DNA of 64,000 nt from Nectonema munidae (taxonomy: Eukaryota; Nematomorpha; Nectonematoida; Nectonematidae): the NCBI GenBank assembly GCA_030549495.1, contig JAUIRK010000762.1, forward strand, positions 39,554 through 103,553. Reading direction: 5' to 3'. The notes below the pieces were generated by a model, which was not told the DNA's origin, made no database searches, and worked only from the letters and a program-made list of their open reading frames with translations. Positions 1 through 11,649 of the stretch are shown piece after piece (position 1 is the first letter of the stretch; every line of letters begins with the position of its first letter). Both the position numbers and the translations under genes were made by a program.

Positions 1-27
1 CTTTGTCGCAGGATAAAAGAGGCTTAC

Positions 28-3000
28 AGTGGTAAAGACCATTTTCTCGGCCAATTTTAGTGCGTGGAAATATGCGGAATCATATCCACTGTCTCCAGGA
101 ATGCTGGAATTGATGACGCCCAAATGTAATGCTTGTTCAGCGTCTATCACTTGTGAGTCCAGTATAAGTTGTTTGGCAGCCATAATTCCTATCAATTTCG
201 GCAAAAACTGAGTACCACCTGAAATAAAATCATTACTAACACTTTAATGACTGGCCGATTTATTTTTATCAAAACAGCCAAGTGTCAATGCCGCAAAATG
301 AAAAATTCGTTTAACTATTATTTAAAAATTGTCAATCGAACATTTTTTGCAATATAAATTAGATCTAAAAATAATTATTGTAACATTGAAAATGTTGTGT
401 GTGTGTACATAATAACGACATAGTGGGTAGAACTATGGAGGCATTTTTGTGTATGCTCCATCGTGAAAAACTAATAATTCACACAAAGTTATGGGCAATT
501 TTTTTTATTTATTTAGCATTGTGTGTTTAAAAAAGATGATATTAATCTCAAGGAAGCATACACTAAAGTTAGTTAGCATTTGTGTGTTTTGACGAGTTGA
601 TTAAAATCTTTTTCCTGTTGTTTAAAACATGACATTTTTGAGGACGTGCACAAAAAATACATATTGATACCTGACAATAATAGTTCAAGTGAAATAAAAT
701 TAAATATTTTTTAAACTTTTACAATTTTTCAAAAAATCTCTTTTTCAAACCTTTTAGCTATTTAGATGAATCAAATTTGAAAATAGTATTTCATTAAAAT
801 TTTTGCATTTTTTATTTAGAGTAAACTACTCAAGGTTTCCGGATATTTTTAGTTCTAAAGTTCTTAAAGAATTTTTTTAGTTTTTTGGAAAGCAAATTCC
901 TATTAAAGTGTGTAACTAAATGTTTATAATATGAAATGTATCTAAAGAATACAACTATATATAGGGATACTTCTATTTTTAATATCTCGTTTATCTTTTA
1001 TATTGGAATTTTTTTAAGTAATTTTATCCTCAACTGAAAAAGTGCAAGACATACACTCAAAAAGCATTACTTCTCTACTGGAAAGTAATTGAACAGTATG
1101 TGTATAAACAACTTTATGAACATTAGAAAGTGTTTGTTATAACTAAATTATTTTTCTCTATCGAAGGAATACATACACATATTTGAGAATACTTTTATCT
1201 TGATAAAAAAGAAAATAAATGTTTCTTCTACATTTTACATTGAGCGAAGCAGTTTTACATTAAACTAGTTTAATCTTTCAACAAAAAAGCAGTAGTGTTC
1301 CAAAATGTCATATTTTAAACAACATAAAGGCATCGCATTTTAATTTTTCAAATACACTTCTAAGCGTGTTCTATGCCTCCTTAAAAAAACTTAGGAATAA
1401 AAAAAACTTGGTAACTTTCTCAGTTCAAATAAAAATTGTGTTTTTGAACTGATCGATTACACTAATAACGAGATAGTGTGACCTAGGAGCTAACAACAAC
1501 AACAACGCAAAATAATTCGTTCTTGATTAAATTATTTTAGAGGCATCTAGGTTGACTTATGCTATTTAATTAGGTAGAACAACATTTTTATCCTTCACAC
1601 ACACACACATACGGTAACGTAGTCAGACATTTTTATTTGGAGAGTCTAAATGGCGCACGACTTCAAAAAAATTACCTTTAGACAAGCTTAAAACAACGGT
1701 ACTCCTTGATAATGATAAAAGGAAAACTCCATGACATATAAAATAAATAAATAGAAATGGCAAATAAAGTATTTCAATTCGTTTATTTTAAGTCCAGTCT
1801 TTGTAACTTGTCTCTTTCCATTTCTTTGTTAGCATTTGTGATTTTAACATGCCTCATATTTCGTAATTTGGTTTCTCATACCCCACTCTATTAGTAGTTT
1901 TTTAAACTAGCTTTCTTGTTACAGGTAGAAGGCCCATCTTAACAAAATTAGAGGATTTGATCATCTTCGCCAGTGATATTTTATTTGCTCTATATTAAAT
2001 TAAAATAAAATAAGCAAACTGTCTTAGCTGGATACGCAGCTGTATATATATTAATGGTTAAAACAGATCTACAAAATCTAGAAAATAATTTCCTAAAGCA
2101 ACTAGCTCAAAAACACCCAACAAACTCGCAATAGGTTTGAAAGAAGTGTCTATACTTGTTGGTTTTCTTAAATGAAGCTTTCAAAAAACCATATGTAACT
2201 ATTTAATCAAGTAATCGACTAAATGCGTAACTAGACAACTAAAATGACATTTCTACAATGAGCTTGTTTTTATGCAATTAGGGTGCAAAATGGTTATATT
2301 GAGCCAGGAGCGAAATATTAAGATGTTGGAATGACCTGCTCCAGGAATCACGCCAATCTGAGTTTCTACCAGTCCAAATTTAGCGGAAGCAACTAAAAAT
2401 ATTAAAGTTAAAATAAAACAAATGTTTTGCAAAGCGCAGAAGTTCTTGTTTGTTATTTTACTGTTAGATTAATTAATACTAATTTTTGGGCTTTTGAAAG
2501 GGATTAAGAAGAATAGAGCATATTCATTTTACAAGTTTATGAGTTCTATCCAAAATGTTTTATATAATTTATTTTTAACATTATTTATTTATTTCAAAGC
2601 AGGTCAATTTACCCACACAGTCGAAGTCAAAAAGCTCCTTTGAAGTTATAAATAAAATCATTGCTTGAAAAAACATTTTTGACCAATCATTTTGTTAAAA
2701 ATGTAAGATTTCTAAAAGCTTTGTTTTATGCGAATGATGCTATGAAAATGGCTTCATCGAGATTATACTTACTTAATCTGTGTCGCATTTCAAGTAACAT
2801 TTTTAGTTCAATAAAGTAATAAAAAAGTTTTGTCAAAATTGTTAAATGTTCAACTCATTTATAAATCAGGATCGAATTTTGATGAAACATATGTAGTGAA
2901 ACTGAATCATTAAAAGTTTGCAATTCGCACTTTTTATAGAATAGGTGCAGAGGAGAGAACTTTTTCTCGTCTCAAGTGTTTTGACACGTCAGTGATTTTC

Positions 3001-6000
3001 TATGCCTAACATTTAATAATTTTTCATGCGCTGAGAGAACACACAAATAAAATAAATTAGGATGAAATTTCAAATCTATATTTATACATAAAATGTAATC
3101 TATTAAAGGGTGAGGGTGTAGGTGTGAGCAAAAGTACTAGCCCGCAATTCGGAAGTCACAAGCCAAAGCCATTTCAAAGCCGCCGCCAAGCGCAGAACCA
3201 TTGATGGCGCAGATGCTGATTTGAGGCAGTCGGTAGATTTTATGGAAGAGAGCACGAATCCCAGATACATACTCTTCCACCTTGGATTCTGGAAGGCTGA
3301 GTCTTTCGGACAAGTCAGCGCCTAAATCAAATGCGCGAAATGAAATCAGCGTGACGGCAAATTGTTGCAGTTGTCCCCCAGAATACGACATCACATTTAT
3401 CAGCGTAGCAGCGAGTCGGTAAAAACAATTTTTATTTGAAACTGAATGAACACTTTTCTCTCGTTACACTTTGTCAGTAGCAGCGATGAGTAGGTGCAGT
3501 ACCAACCCTCTATAAGTAAGAGTTTCAGCTTCTTTATAAAATATGCCTGATGATTGCATTATAGGATGTAATGATCATTCGAATACATGATAATGTAGGA
3601 TAAGAGAATAAAAGAGGGAATACAGACTTTAAGTCAAACATCATGCCAAGCTGCTCTGAAATTCCTATCAAAAATATTTTACAAACAATGTGAGAGCTAT
3701 ATAATAATAATAATAATAATAATCCATCGTTTCAATATGCACACAATAGTAAGCAATGTTTATCACAGTGTCTCCTTGTAGTATATTTGAGCAAACACAT
3801 GTTGATGATTCACTAGATTTTATCATCTTATTCTTTCACAGTGATTCTATTTCTCTTTCTGTCTCCTCTGTTTTTCTCTTCCGCTTTCTCTGCTAAAACT
3901 CAATCACTCAAGCTCTCTTCTCTCATTCAAGCTCTTCTTTCACTCAAGCTCTCTTCTCTTATTTAAGCTCTCCTAACTCACTCAGCTCTCTTCTCTCCAG
4001 TGGCGTAGCTAGGCTGTAGCATGAGGGGCCGTGCCCCCCTCCCCTATGCAATATCAGTTTTCGAAAATTTCTCCAATGAAAGGATCAAGAAGGTATAAAT
4101 AATATTGTGCAAGTTTTTTAAGTTTTTAAATTGTGCCCTATCAACTTTTTTTTGGCTACGCCACTGCTTCTCTCTAATTTGTATTTAAAGTTAAATTAAA
4201 AATAATTCTATTTTATCTCATTAGAAACTAGTTTTTAGCGGAATATAAGTTCAATATTTTCAGAACCTTTTTTCATGATACCAAAGTTCAGCTATTCAAA
4301 TTAATCACAGAGATTTTTGGTAGAAATTTAGTTCCATCAATACATCAATACACCAAACATTTTGAAAAAATGAAAATTTGTTTGTTTTTAAATGAGAGAA
4401 AAATAGTTTTTAATCGTTACAATTTTATATCAATGAATTTTGTCGGACTCGCGTTAAAAAATTTTTCCAACAAAGGTCACTTAATCTTTATCAGTACGTT
4501 TGTTTTTGAAAACTTTAATTTTTTCAAGTCAAGAAATTTTTTTTCGATAGCTATTTGGGAATGAATATTTTGACTAGCTATTCAGTTTAAAAGCAAAAAT
4601 ACTCTATGTTTAATATTTGAGCAGATATTTTTTATAATGTTCGATTGTTAAATTTTGTAAGTAGCACTGTACATAATCAAAACACTTTTTTTTAAGAAAA
4701 TTTGTTGATTATTATAATAAAAATATAATATCGAAACAAGATGTTTCATGTGTTAAAAATGTACTTGATCTATTTATGACAGCTGTCAGAATTTTATTTG
4801 TAGACAGAAATAGTCCAAAAACTCAATGATTTTCTTGTTCTCGTGTACTATGATTTTTATGATTTAAATGGTTTTTTTAATGATTTTGTGTTCTTAGACT
4901 TAAATAATTTTATGAAAAGTGATTAAACAACCAATTTTTGTATACTATGATTCCTTACAAAATGTAAAAATACAAGCGTTACCAAATCACCTTATATGGG
5001 TTAGCTACTTCAACGTTGGCTTTTACTGCTTATAAAAACTTCAAAATATCAAATAGGCTATCTCATTTTTTATGCCTCCTATTATTTTGAAACTATTCTG
5101 AGAACAGACGGTTCCATTTTAAAATAGTGAAAATTGCTTTATTATTTTATTTTGTCTCCTTTCTCTCTTATGTTAATTATGTAGCAAATTTTTCGATTTT
5201 GAGTAAAAGGTAGCTTTCATTGACCAGGAACTGATGTAACGCTTATGTCAAACTATGAAAAAATTGGTATCGGCGAGGAATCGAATCCAGATGTTTCCAT
5301 GCTGAGTCCAACATCTCAACCAACCTGCCATGCCACCCATAGAGTCTGTAGGGGATACATCCAGTGGCGGTTCTAGATTTTCAAAAGTGAGGGGGCCAAA
5401 CAAGGGCCAATTTTTTAAATCGATAATTTTTTATAAATTTTGCAATTTACCAAATATATGTTTTACTTTTTTTCTTTGAATTATCCCAATGAATGAAAAT
5501 AAAATTAAAAGTTCCCCCGGCCCAATTTCTTCCCTTGATGCAAAACCCACTTAAAAAATTAAATTATAAAAAGTTTCGAGTAAATTTTAAATCCAGTAAA
5601 ATATGTATTTGATGTGGAGGGGTCAACATGGGATCCAGCCAAAAAACTGAGGGGGGGGGGGGGGGGGTTTAAGGGGGCATCCCCCCCCCCTTAAAACCTC
5701 CACTGGATACATCAAATTAGTTTTCAAAAAACTTAAGTTATGCTGTAAATTTTTTTAGTTTTTGTTGAAGCTCTATAACTTTTTCTGATATACTTTTTTT
5801 CCTTAAAAGTTATTATAAAAGGCAAATCATTGCAAAATGTTAAAAGTTATTTTACTTTTTGTAGATTTTGTAGCTTGCACCAATTTAGCTTTTAAAGTAT
5901 TTTTGAATGATGCTGAGAAAAATGAAGTAATGCAATCTTAATTTATTGTTTGGTTTTTGTTTGCCCAATTTTATCTTTATTTCATACCCTTTTTGAGAGC

Positions 6001-8529
6001 CTAACTAACTTACACTTATACTTATACACTAAAAAGAATGAAAAAATTCTAATACCAAGTTTTCTAACATTAGTTCTGTTTTACATTTTTGATAGAAATT
6101 AACTCAGAAAAGTGATGTAATTTTGATGTGTTTTTTTTTTAATTTATTTTTCTCAATAAAACATTTTTTCATTTTTTAGGAAGAAGAAATGGAACAATTG
6201 AAAATTAATGAATGATTTTTTTCATATAAACATCGCATGGTATCTAGTAGACTATTTTCCTTCAGATTACATTCACTCATATAAAACTCTCCAATCTTCA
6301 GTTATTTGGTTTCAGTTGTTTTCTCTATCATCAAATATCCTTTCATCAATTCCTGTAATGTGCCTGATAGACTACTTCATTTTCAAATGAAAAGCCTATT
6401 CGCCCTCAACAATTTTGGATTTTTTTAAACTAGAATACGAATATGCGATATGCAAATTTAATTAAAATATTTTCGCTGGAAGTATAGTATTTAAATTTCA
6501 CCAATTTTATAAAAAAATATAAGTAGTTTTATAAATTTAGGTATGCGCTGTATACACTCTATTTTAAAGGATTGCTTGAATATTTGGTCTCCCATGGTAT
6601 TTCCAGACCAGTAACTTTGAAAATTGCAAAAAAAAAATGTCACCCCCTCCTCCAATAATTTTGAGGATGTGCGCCCCTGTACCAACCAACAAAACACCAA
6701 AGACGTCGTATGGTACTGCTGGCTTCTTGAGTCTTTACAGAATTTTACCAGCAGCAAAGACTCTAGGTTAGGATTTATGAAGGTAACAAAGCGAGGAACG
6801 CACAACGAATTTATTTTATCAAAGCTCTAGCAGGATTTGTGAGCTTGTTTTCGACATTCCTCATCTTACAACCAAAGTGAAATATATTCCCTTTTCTTGT
6901 TTTAGTTTGAGGAAGAGCATTTTCATAACAAAGACTTTCTATCTCAGACTATGACACGAATTTTGATCATTTGGCATGTGAAAAACTAAGTTGTTAAAAA
7001 AGTCAATAAATAGAGGAAATTGATTTAGTATATTTTTTGCCAATAACTGTGAACACTCAATACAAATAGAATATTTTCCGAATTTTTTTTGTCCAAATTA
7101 ATTTTATAATTTTTCTCTCTATTAAAATACGAAAGGCATTTAAGTCTTTTCATTACTCAAATAATTAATTTAAGGAAAAAATCAGATTAGCTTTTACTAA
7201 AAAAAATAGGAGATAAATTCATAAAATTGAGAAAGATTGTAAATCAAACCTGGGTTGTACTATGTCCGTAAACGAATTCATTCTACAAAATCGTAAGTGA
7301 AATTCTTTATATTTTGAAATTCTTTTATATTTTGATGAATTAATTATTATTTTTCTGAAAAAAAAAATTCACAAAAAGCCAGCCAGGAATTTTGCGTGTT
7401 TACAAAGTTTGAAAAATAACTAAATACCTGTACAAAAAATGTTTGGAACCAAGCTTCTAATGATGACCACAAGTGACGAGGAAGATTCATGCAAGTAATC
7501 CACGTGTTTGCTCAGCTAAGAACAAAATGATAAAATGAAAATAAAATTATGATAGAAGAAACAAAAGAAATGGATGCCTTTTACATTTCTTGAAGATAAG
7601 AAATATCAAGCATAAAATACAGTGGGAGTTTGGTTTCGCAAACACCTCGACCCACGGAAAATCCGTTTACCAGCCATTTTTGCCAACAAATGTCAACTCA
7701 GACCTTTTATAATTCCTTGCACTGCGCATTCGTTTTTCTTTACTTTCAGTTACGTAAGTTATAGATAGCATAAAGCAAGTTATTAAATGTAATATATTTA
7801 CCGCTGATAGATACCTTGCACCAAAATAAGAAAAGCCCACTTGCTTCACGAACACTTTTTAAACCGTTAACGACCAGAATAATCAGACGATATCTAATGT
7901 AAAGCAGAAGATTTGAAAAACGCAGACGATTTTATTTTTGTAAAGTCGACTATAGTCAACATGGGCGTTAACGCGTTAATGGAAGGAAACAAATTTGCAA
8001 ACCGAGGTTGCGCTGAATAAGTATAAAAGGGCTCCTTTTCATCGTTGCTATTTTTCTTCTAAATAGTTCTACCCCAATTCTCTTAATAGCATAAAAGGTC
8101 CAGGATCATTTCTCTAATGTCCGCACATTTTTTTTTCATGGAAAAATAATACATCTTGCAAATGAGTGGATGATTCCTTATTCGCAAATGGCGTTCAAGT
8201 TGAAAATGAATTTTAAGCCTGAAAGACTTTTAGTTAAAAAAATTATTGGACTTCGTTGCAATGAAGTTTCATGTTAAGCGAAATTTTAAGACAATTTGTT
8301 ATAGTTTTGAAGGGAAGCAGTATTAAAATCTCTTCATTATACGTGAAACTACTGTATTATTGAAACAAATAATCAAAAAACAATTTGTTGAAGTTTGGAA
8401 AAAAACTTCGAATAGTATAATAGTAGATATACTAAAAGGATAAAATATAGAGAGGGCATACACTATTGATCATATTAGAGTTCAGCGCATTCTTCTTCTC
8501 TGGTCTGTTTAGCGTGATGATACAAACTT
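28..8529 (-). CDS. AUH/ECHDC2-type enoyl-CoA hydratase, 5 exons (partial gene)
   Basis: Crotonase-fold hydratase of the methylglutaconyl-CoA hydratase (AUH)/ECHDC2 type; known members act in mitochondria (AUH: leucine breakdown). Minus-strand exons I can place: 8529-8462 ([17 protein letters not shown]), 7515-7428 ([15 protein letters not shown]), 3321-3142 ([22 protein letters not shown]), 2392-2336 ([16 protein letters not shown]) and 218-28 ([10 protein letters not shown]). All phases join without a break and the order matches the family. Both glutamates corresponding to the hydratase acid/base pair are present (GGGFE and LVETQ), as is the oxyanion-hole glycine region. Splice sites are canonical except the exon 3321-3142 donor, which must be GC (GCTAGT) to keep frame. 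The RSxVPxIFC stretch favours AUH over ECHDC2. The N-terminal leader exon(s) upstream of 8529 and the C-terminal exons beyond position 1 were not found. The 4.1-kb intron 3322-7427 is largely a hAT insertion. Confidence 0.85.
219..2335 (-). other. intron of the hydratase gene
   Basis: AT-rich intron between the exons ending at 2336 (donor GTCATT) and starting at 218 (acceptor TTTATTTCAG). It holds short CA and AACAAC microsatellites (about 1490-1510 and 1596-1612). I see no coding content in it. Confidence 0.6.
3998..4166. mobile_element. hAT MITE inserted in copy A
   Basis: A 169-bp element with terminal inverted repeats CAGTGGCGTAGC at the left and its complement GCTACGCCACTG at the right. 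It is flanked by a perfect 8-bp duplication CTTCTCTC (3990-3997 and 4167-4174). The equivalent sites in copy B (about 30458-30475) and copy C (about 43423-43435) are empty, which proves insertion after copy A diverged. Confidence 0.93.
5220..5341 (-). repeat. tRNA-derived SINE (inside copy A)
   Basis: On the minus strand a tRNA-like head is visible: A-box-like TGGCAGGTTGG, then B box GGATTCGATTCC (5277-5288). The acceptor stem does not close, so it is not a tRNA gene. The same SINE is in copy B at 31500-31622. It shares body features with the SINEs at 47614 and 60868. Confidence 0.6.
5362..5705. mobile_element. second hAT MITE inserted in copy A
   Basis: A 344-bp element with inverted termini CAGTGGCGGTT / AACCTCCACTG and a perfect 8-bp duplication GATACATC (5354-5361 and 5706-5713). 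Copy B has an empty site at about 31636-31643 (GATACGTC). The right half holds a long poly-G/poly-C pair. Confidence 0.93.
7863..7975. mobile_element. piggyBac-type MITE
   Basis: About 113 bp bounded by TTAA (7859-7862 and 7976-7979) with inverted termini ACCGTTAACGACC and, from the other end, CGCGTTAACGCCC. The interior shares GCAGACGATATCTAA-like and ACGCAGACGATTT blocks with the MITE at 41415-41544, so the two are one family. TTAA target sites are diagnostic of piggyBac-type elements. It lies in an intron of the hydratase gene. Confidence 0.65.
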
Positions 8530-9440
8530 CTAGAAAAAAAGGACACATTTCAGCTAAAATATTTCATTCAAAAACACAAAGAAAAAATTTGGCTTGATAA
8601 TAAATCTTTATTTGTTTTTGTATTCATAGTTGCAAACTTTGGCTGAGTTTTTACATTTCGGATTTTCGACAAAAAACCCTCCTCCCTTTACATTATGGAC
8701 TTGGGACCGGACGAAAAATTTGGTTTAATATAGTTTGGATTTATGAGATAGATCTTTTCCAATTTTTAAATTTGATGATTTAACATTTTTAAAGGATGAG
8801 CTGAGCAACTGAGGAAACACACATGTTATAAAATATAAATATTTAATGTTCCAAAAAGTGTTTTTAAAAACTGAAGCGCAAAATAATTTTTCGGACTAGG
8901 CGCAAAGAGTTCAAAATAAAACAGTCTTACAATTATGCTATAAAGAATATTAAAATAAAGAAATCTAAAAGTTAAGCAATAAAGTTTTGCCACGTATTAC
9001 GATTCTTTACACAATCATTCGAAACGATGTAACATTCTTCGTTTTAACGCATTTCGTAACGCTATTGAAGGATACCAGGAATAAAAAGACAAATACTGAA
9101 TCAAGGAACACTGCTTACTATAATTATGCTTATAGCTAAAGATAATTGCATAATGTTTCAAGATCACAGCATAGAAAATTGCATAACCTTCTACGCTTCT
9201 GTTTTATTTGCCAGAGCATGAAAGTATAAGGGAATATGCTCCGATGCAGTCCACCAAGCAGAGATAAGTAGTCAAGTTTATTGAAGAAAAAACAGACAAA
9301 AAATTTTGTTATAAAACGACACACAATAAAGAATATTATCATTCGAGTCAAAACTCTATATTTGGTATTATTGGTTTTAGGATTAATTTCACGCTAAATA
9401 TTAGTTTAAAAGAGTTTTAGTATTAAGCAATTTTAAATTT
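8530..9440. other. no recognised gene
   Basis: AT-rich sequence upstream of the first recovered hydratase exon. The missing 5' exon(s) of that gene should lie here or further right, but I could not identify them. I see no repeat or coding signal. Confidence 0.4.
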
Positions 9441-9959
9441 TTAGTTTAAAAGTTGTGGATGTCCCAACTCTCTAACTTTCATAACTTTCTTTTCAATCTA
9501 AAAATAACAAATTTAAAGGATATAATACTTATAGTCAGTTTTATAGTTGAAACAACGAAAAATTCTAGTACACACTTCAAACTAGTGAAAAGCATAGAGG
9601 TGAAAATACAACGGTATTTTTGGTGTATTCAAAGGACAAAACAAGAAAAATAAAGAAAAAATTCCTGACATTGTACCCAGAATTGATTTCCTATAAAAAA
9701 GAAATTATTGAAATGTTGAGTTTAAATGCTTCACGACAACAAATAAGATTTATCGGTAATCTAAATGTTTGTTGGTTAGTAACATTTCTAAAGTTTCTAA
9801 AAAGGGCAATATCACAGAATGTAACGTGGAAAATGGGAAAAGTAGTAAAACGGGAAAGTATCAAATGGTTTATAACAGGACTGATAGAAATTTGAATGAT
9901 TCCAACTCCTAACTATTTTCTAATTACTTCTTCATCAACTATTTGACTAATTAAACTCT

Positions 9960-10119
9960 AATGAAAGATATTCGAAGGTATGGGGGCTGGGAATCAGATG
10001 CACTTAACAGGAAGAAGTGGAAATGAGTTTTGTCTATTGGCGCGAAAGTCAATAACACCTTGGGTAAAAAAAGGAATTCAACTGACTTAAATAAATCATG
10101 ATGATGATGATGATGATGA
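9960..10119 (+). repeat. LINE 3'-end-like fragment with (GAT)n tail
   Basis: The plus strand reads a short decayed peptide (RRYGGWESDALNRKKWK) followed directly by a TGATGATGATGATGATGATGA run (about 10099-10119). Ending in a short microsatellite tail is typical of some LINE families. The clade is not determinable. The AT-rich reading frames just upstream (9453-9895) may belong to the same remnant but have no recognisable motif. Confidence 0.35.
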
Positions 10120-10147
10120 ACAGCTTAACGAGCAATGATTTGAGTTA

Positions 10148-10530
10148 TTGCATGTGGGAACTTTAATGATCTCTCTTCTGATTTGTGGTTTTGATTTTGA
10201 GAAACATCTCGATATTGAAACCAAGCGAAGCCGAATAGAGATAGAAAGAAAGTATAAAGAAGCATCCCCGCTTTATAAATTTAAACTCGACATCTCCTAT
10301 GCCTTGAATCAAATAGAGAAAATAGGTCATCTAAGTTGAATGTCTTAGCGACTATATCACATTGCCCTAAAATAGTTCGAAAAGTAGCACATGTAGTAAC
10401 TGCATTGCCCCCACCTCAAGTTAGTGTGGAAAGATAGTTTATATTCAGTGTATACTGAATGCTAGCAAATAATTGAAAAGTTGGAAAACCATATCTCCGC
10501 TATTGTTTCATGGCAGCATGCATACTAAAT
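10148..10530 (+). pseudogene. hAT transposase C-terminal fragment
   Basis: The plus strand contains the hAT dimerisation-domain signature in broken form: KIVRKVAHVVTALPPPQ, then VSVER. The family signature is an APxTQVSVERxFS-like segment. In-frame stops interrupt it. The N-terminal and catalytic parts are not seen. An isolated remnant of a DNA transposon. Confidence 0.55.
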
Positions 10531-10567
10531 AAATGAATAAGATATGGAGTCAGAGCCACAGTCTAAA

Positions 10568-10615
10568 TCAAGGGCACACATCCTGAGGACGATGCCCCCC
10601 CCCCCCCCAATAATT
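10568..10615 (+). repeat. hAT terminus related to copies A/B/C
   Basis: AAGGGCACACATCCT followed by a C-run and AATAATTTAATTA resembles the CAGGRGCGCACAT...CCCCCCAATAATTTT ends of the 28005-32610 family. The partner end was not found. Confidence 0.4.
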
Positions 10616-11640
10616 TAATTATATATCTTTTTTATAATATTTAAAAGATTTGTTTGTCTTGGGAGTAGATTTTCCTAATTAGTTTTCCTGTTTTAAGGCT
10701 AAGTCTTAGAATGAATATTTAAGATCTATTTTTTCTTTTTGATTAATGCAAATTTGAGCTATATTTGATCAGAGGCAGTATTGTAGCCAGTCATTTGAAT
10801 AAGAGCCCATGCATTTTGGAGCGAGGCAAATATTTTTTATAGCACATAACTATATAAGAACTCTATAATTTATAGCTTAAAGGTGTTTCCCTATTAATTA
10901 TTATAACAAGACCCGTCGATAAGTGAGGGACAAAGGGAGCTTTGCCCAGCAGGGATTTATTTTGCCCCTCTGAAACTCCTCTGAAATATATAAATGTATA
11001 CACTTCTTATAGACCAAGCCGAAATAAAATTAGTTTTGCCCCCTACCCTTGATTAGTTTTGCAGCCCCCACACTTTAAATCCGGCTAAAAATGTTCAAAA
11101 AATTTACTTTACTAACTTAATATATGCGTAGATAGAATATGAAGATTATATAATATGATTCTTTGTTTTTCTGCGTTGCTAATCTAGCTGTGACATTTCG
11201 TTGTTAAAAATTTAATTCTAAGCAACAATGCATTTCAGTGCAGAGTAATCAATCCACCTAACCAATTCATTTGATATGAACGAGGCTTGTTGACAATTAG
11301 TGAGGTTAGAGGAGAAAAAATCTTTTAGCTCCTAATCAATATTGCATCGGATAGTGAGGAGGTTGTCAAATAATCTGTACTCGAATAAATGAGGTCTGAC
11401 TGTATTACCAATGAGTCTTCTAATATTCTGTTACCTAATGATATTTACAAGAGATCTCATTGTATAAAACATTCACTATAGCATATCCAGCGATTGACTA
11501 TACAGATAGACTGTGACCATTCGTTTTAATTGGTAAATGGATATAAGGAGGAATAAAGGCTTAATCACATCCGATCAGTAGTGATCTATCATATATGAAT
11601 GATATTCTTCCCTTGTTGAGGGTAAAGAGTGGTTTATAAA
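10616..11640. other. non-coding, repeat debris
   Basis: Holds a 37-bp segment at 10823-10859 that recurs exactly, inverted, at 33071-33107. At about 10910-11085 is a G/C-rich patch (AGTGAGGGACAAAGG ... GCCCCCACACTTTAAATCC) that looks like a degenerate MITE. No gene seen. Confidence 0.4.
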
Positions 11641-11649
11641 CTTTCTAAA

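Larger units (their letters stand above)
3508..6679 (+). mobile_element. non-autonomous hAT-like element, copy A
   Basis: Flanked by a perfect 8-bp direct repeat TACCAACC (3500-3507 and 6680-6687), the target-duplication length of hAT elements. The right terminus reads GATGTGCGCCCCTG, i.e. an inverted CAGGGGCGCACATC. The GC-rich left terminus seen in copy B (28005-28073) is missing here, so the left end looks clipped. Most of its length is repeated at 28005-32610 (copy B), and its left third at 43088-45546 (copy C, inverted). It carries a tRNA-derived SINE and two inserted MITEs. No transposase is recognisable. It sits inside an intron of the hydratase gene. Confidence 0.75.

Noticed and set aside
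425-1385. Possible inverted ends TATGGAGGCAT / TATGCCTCC in the hydratase intron
   Set aside because: The match is only about 9 bp with no flanking duplication.
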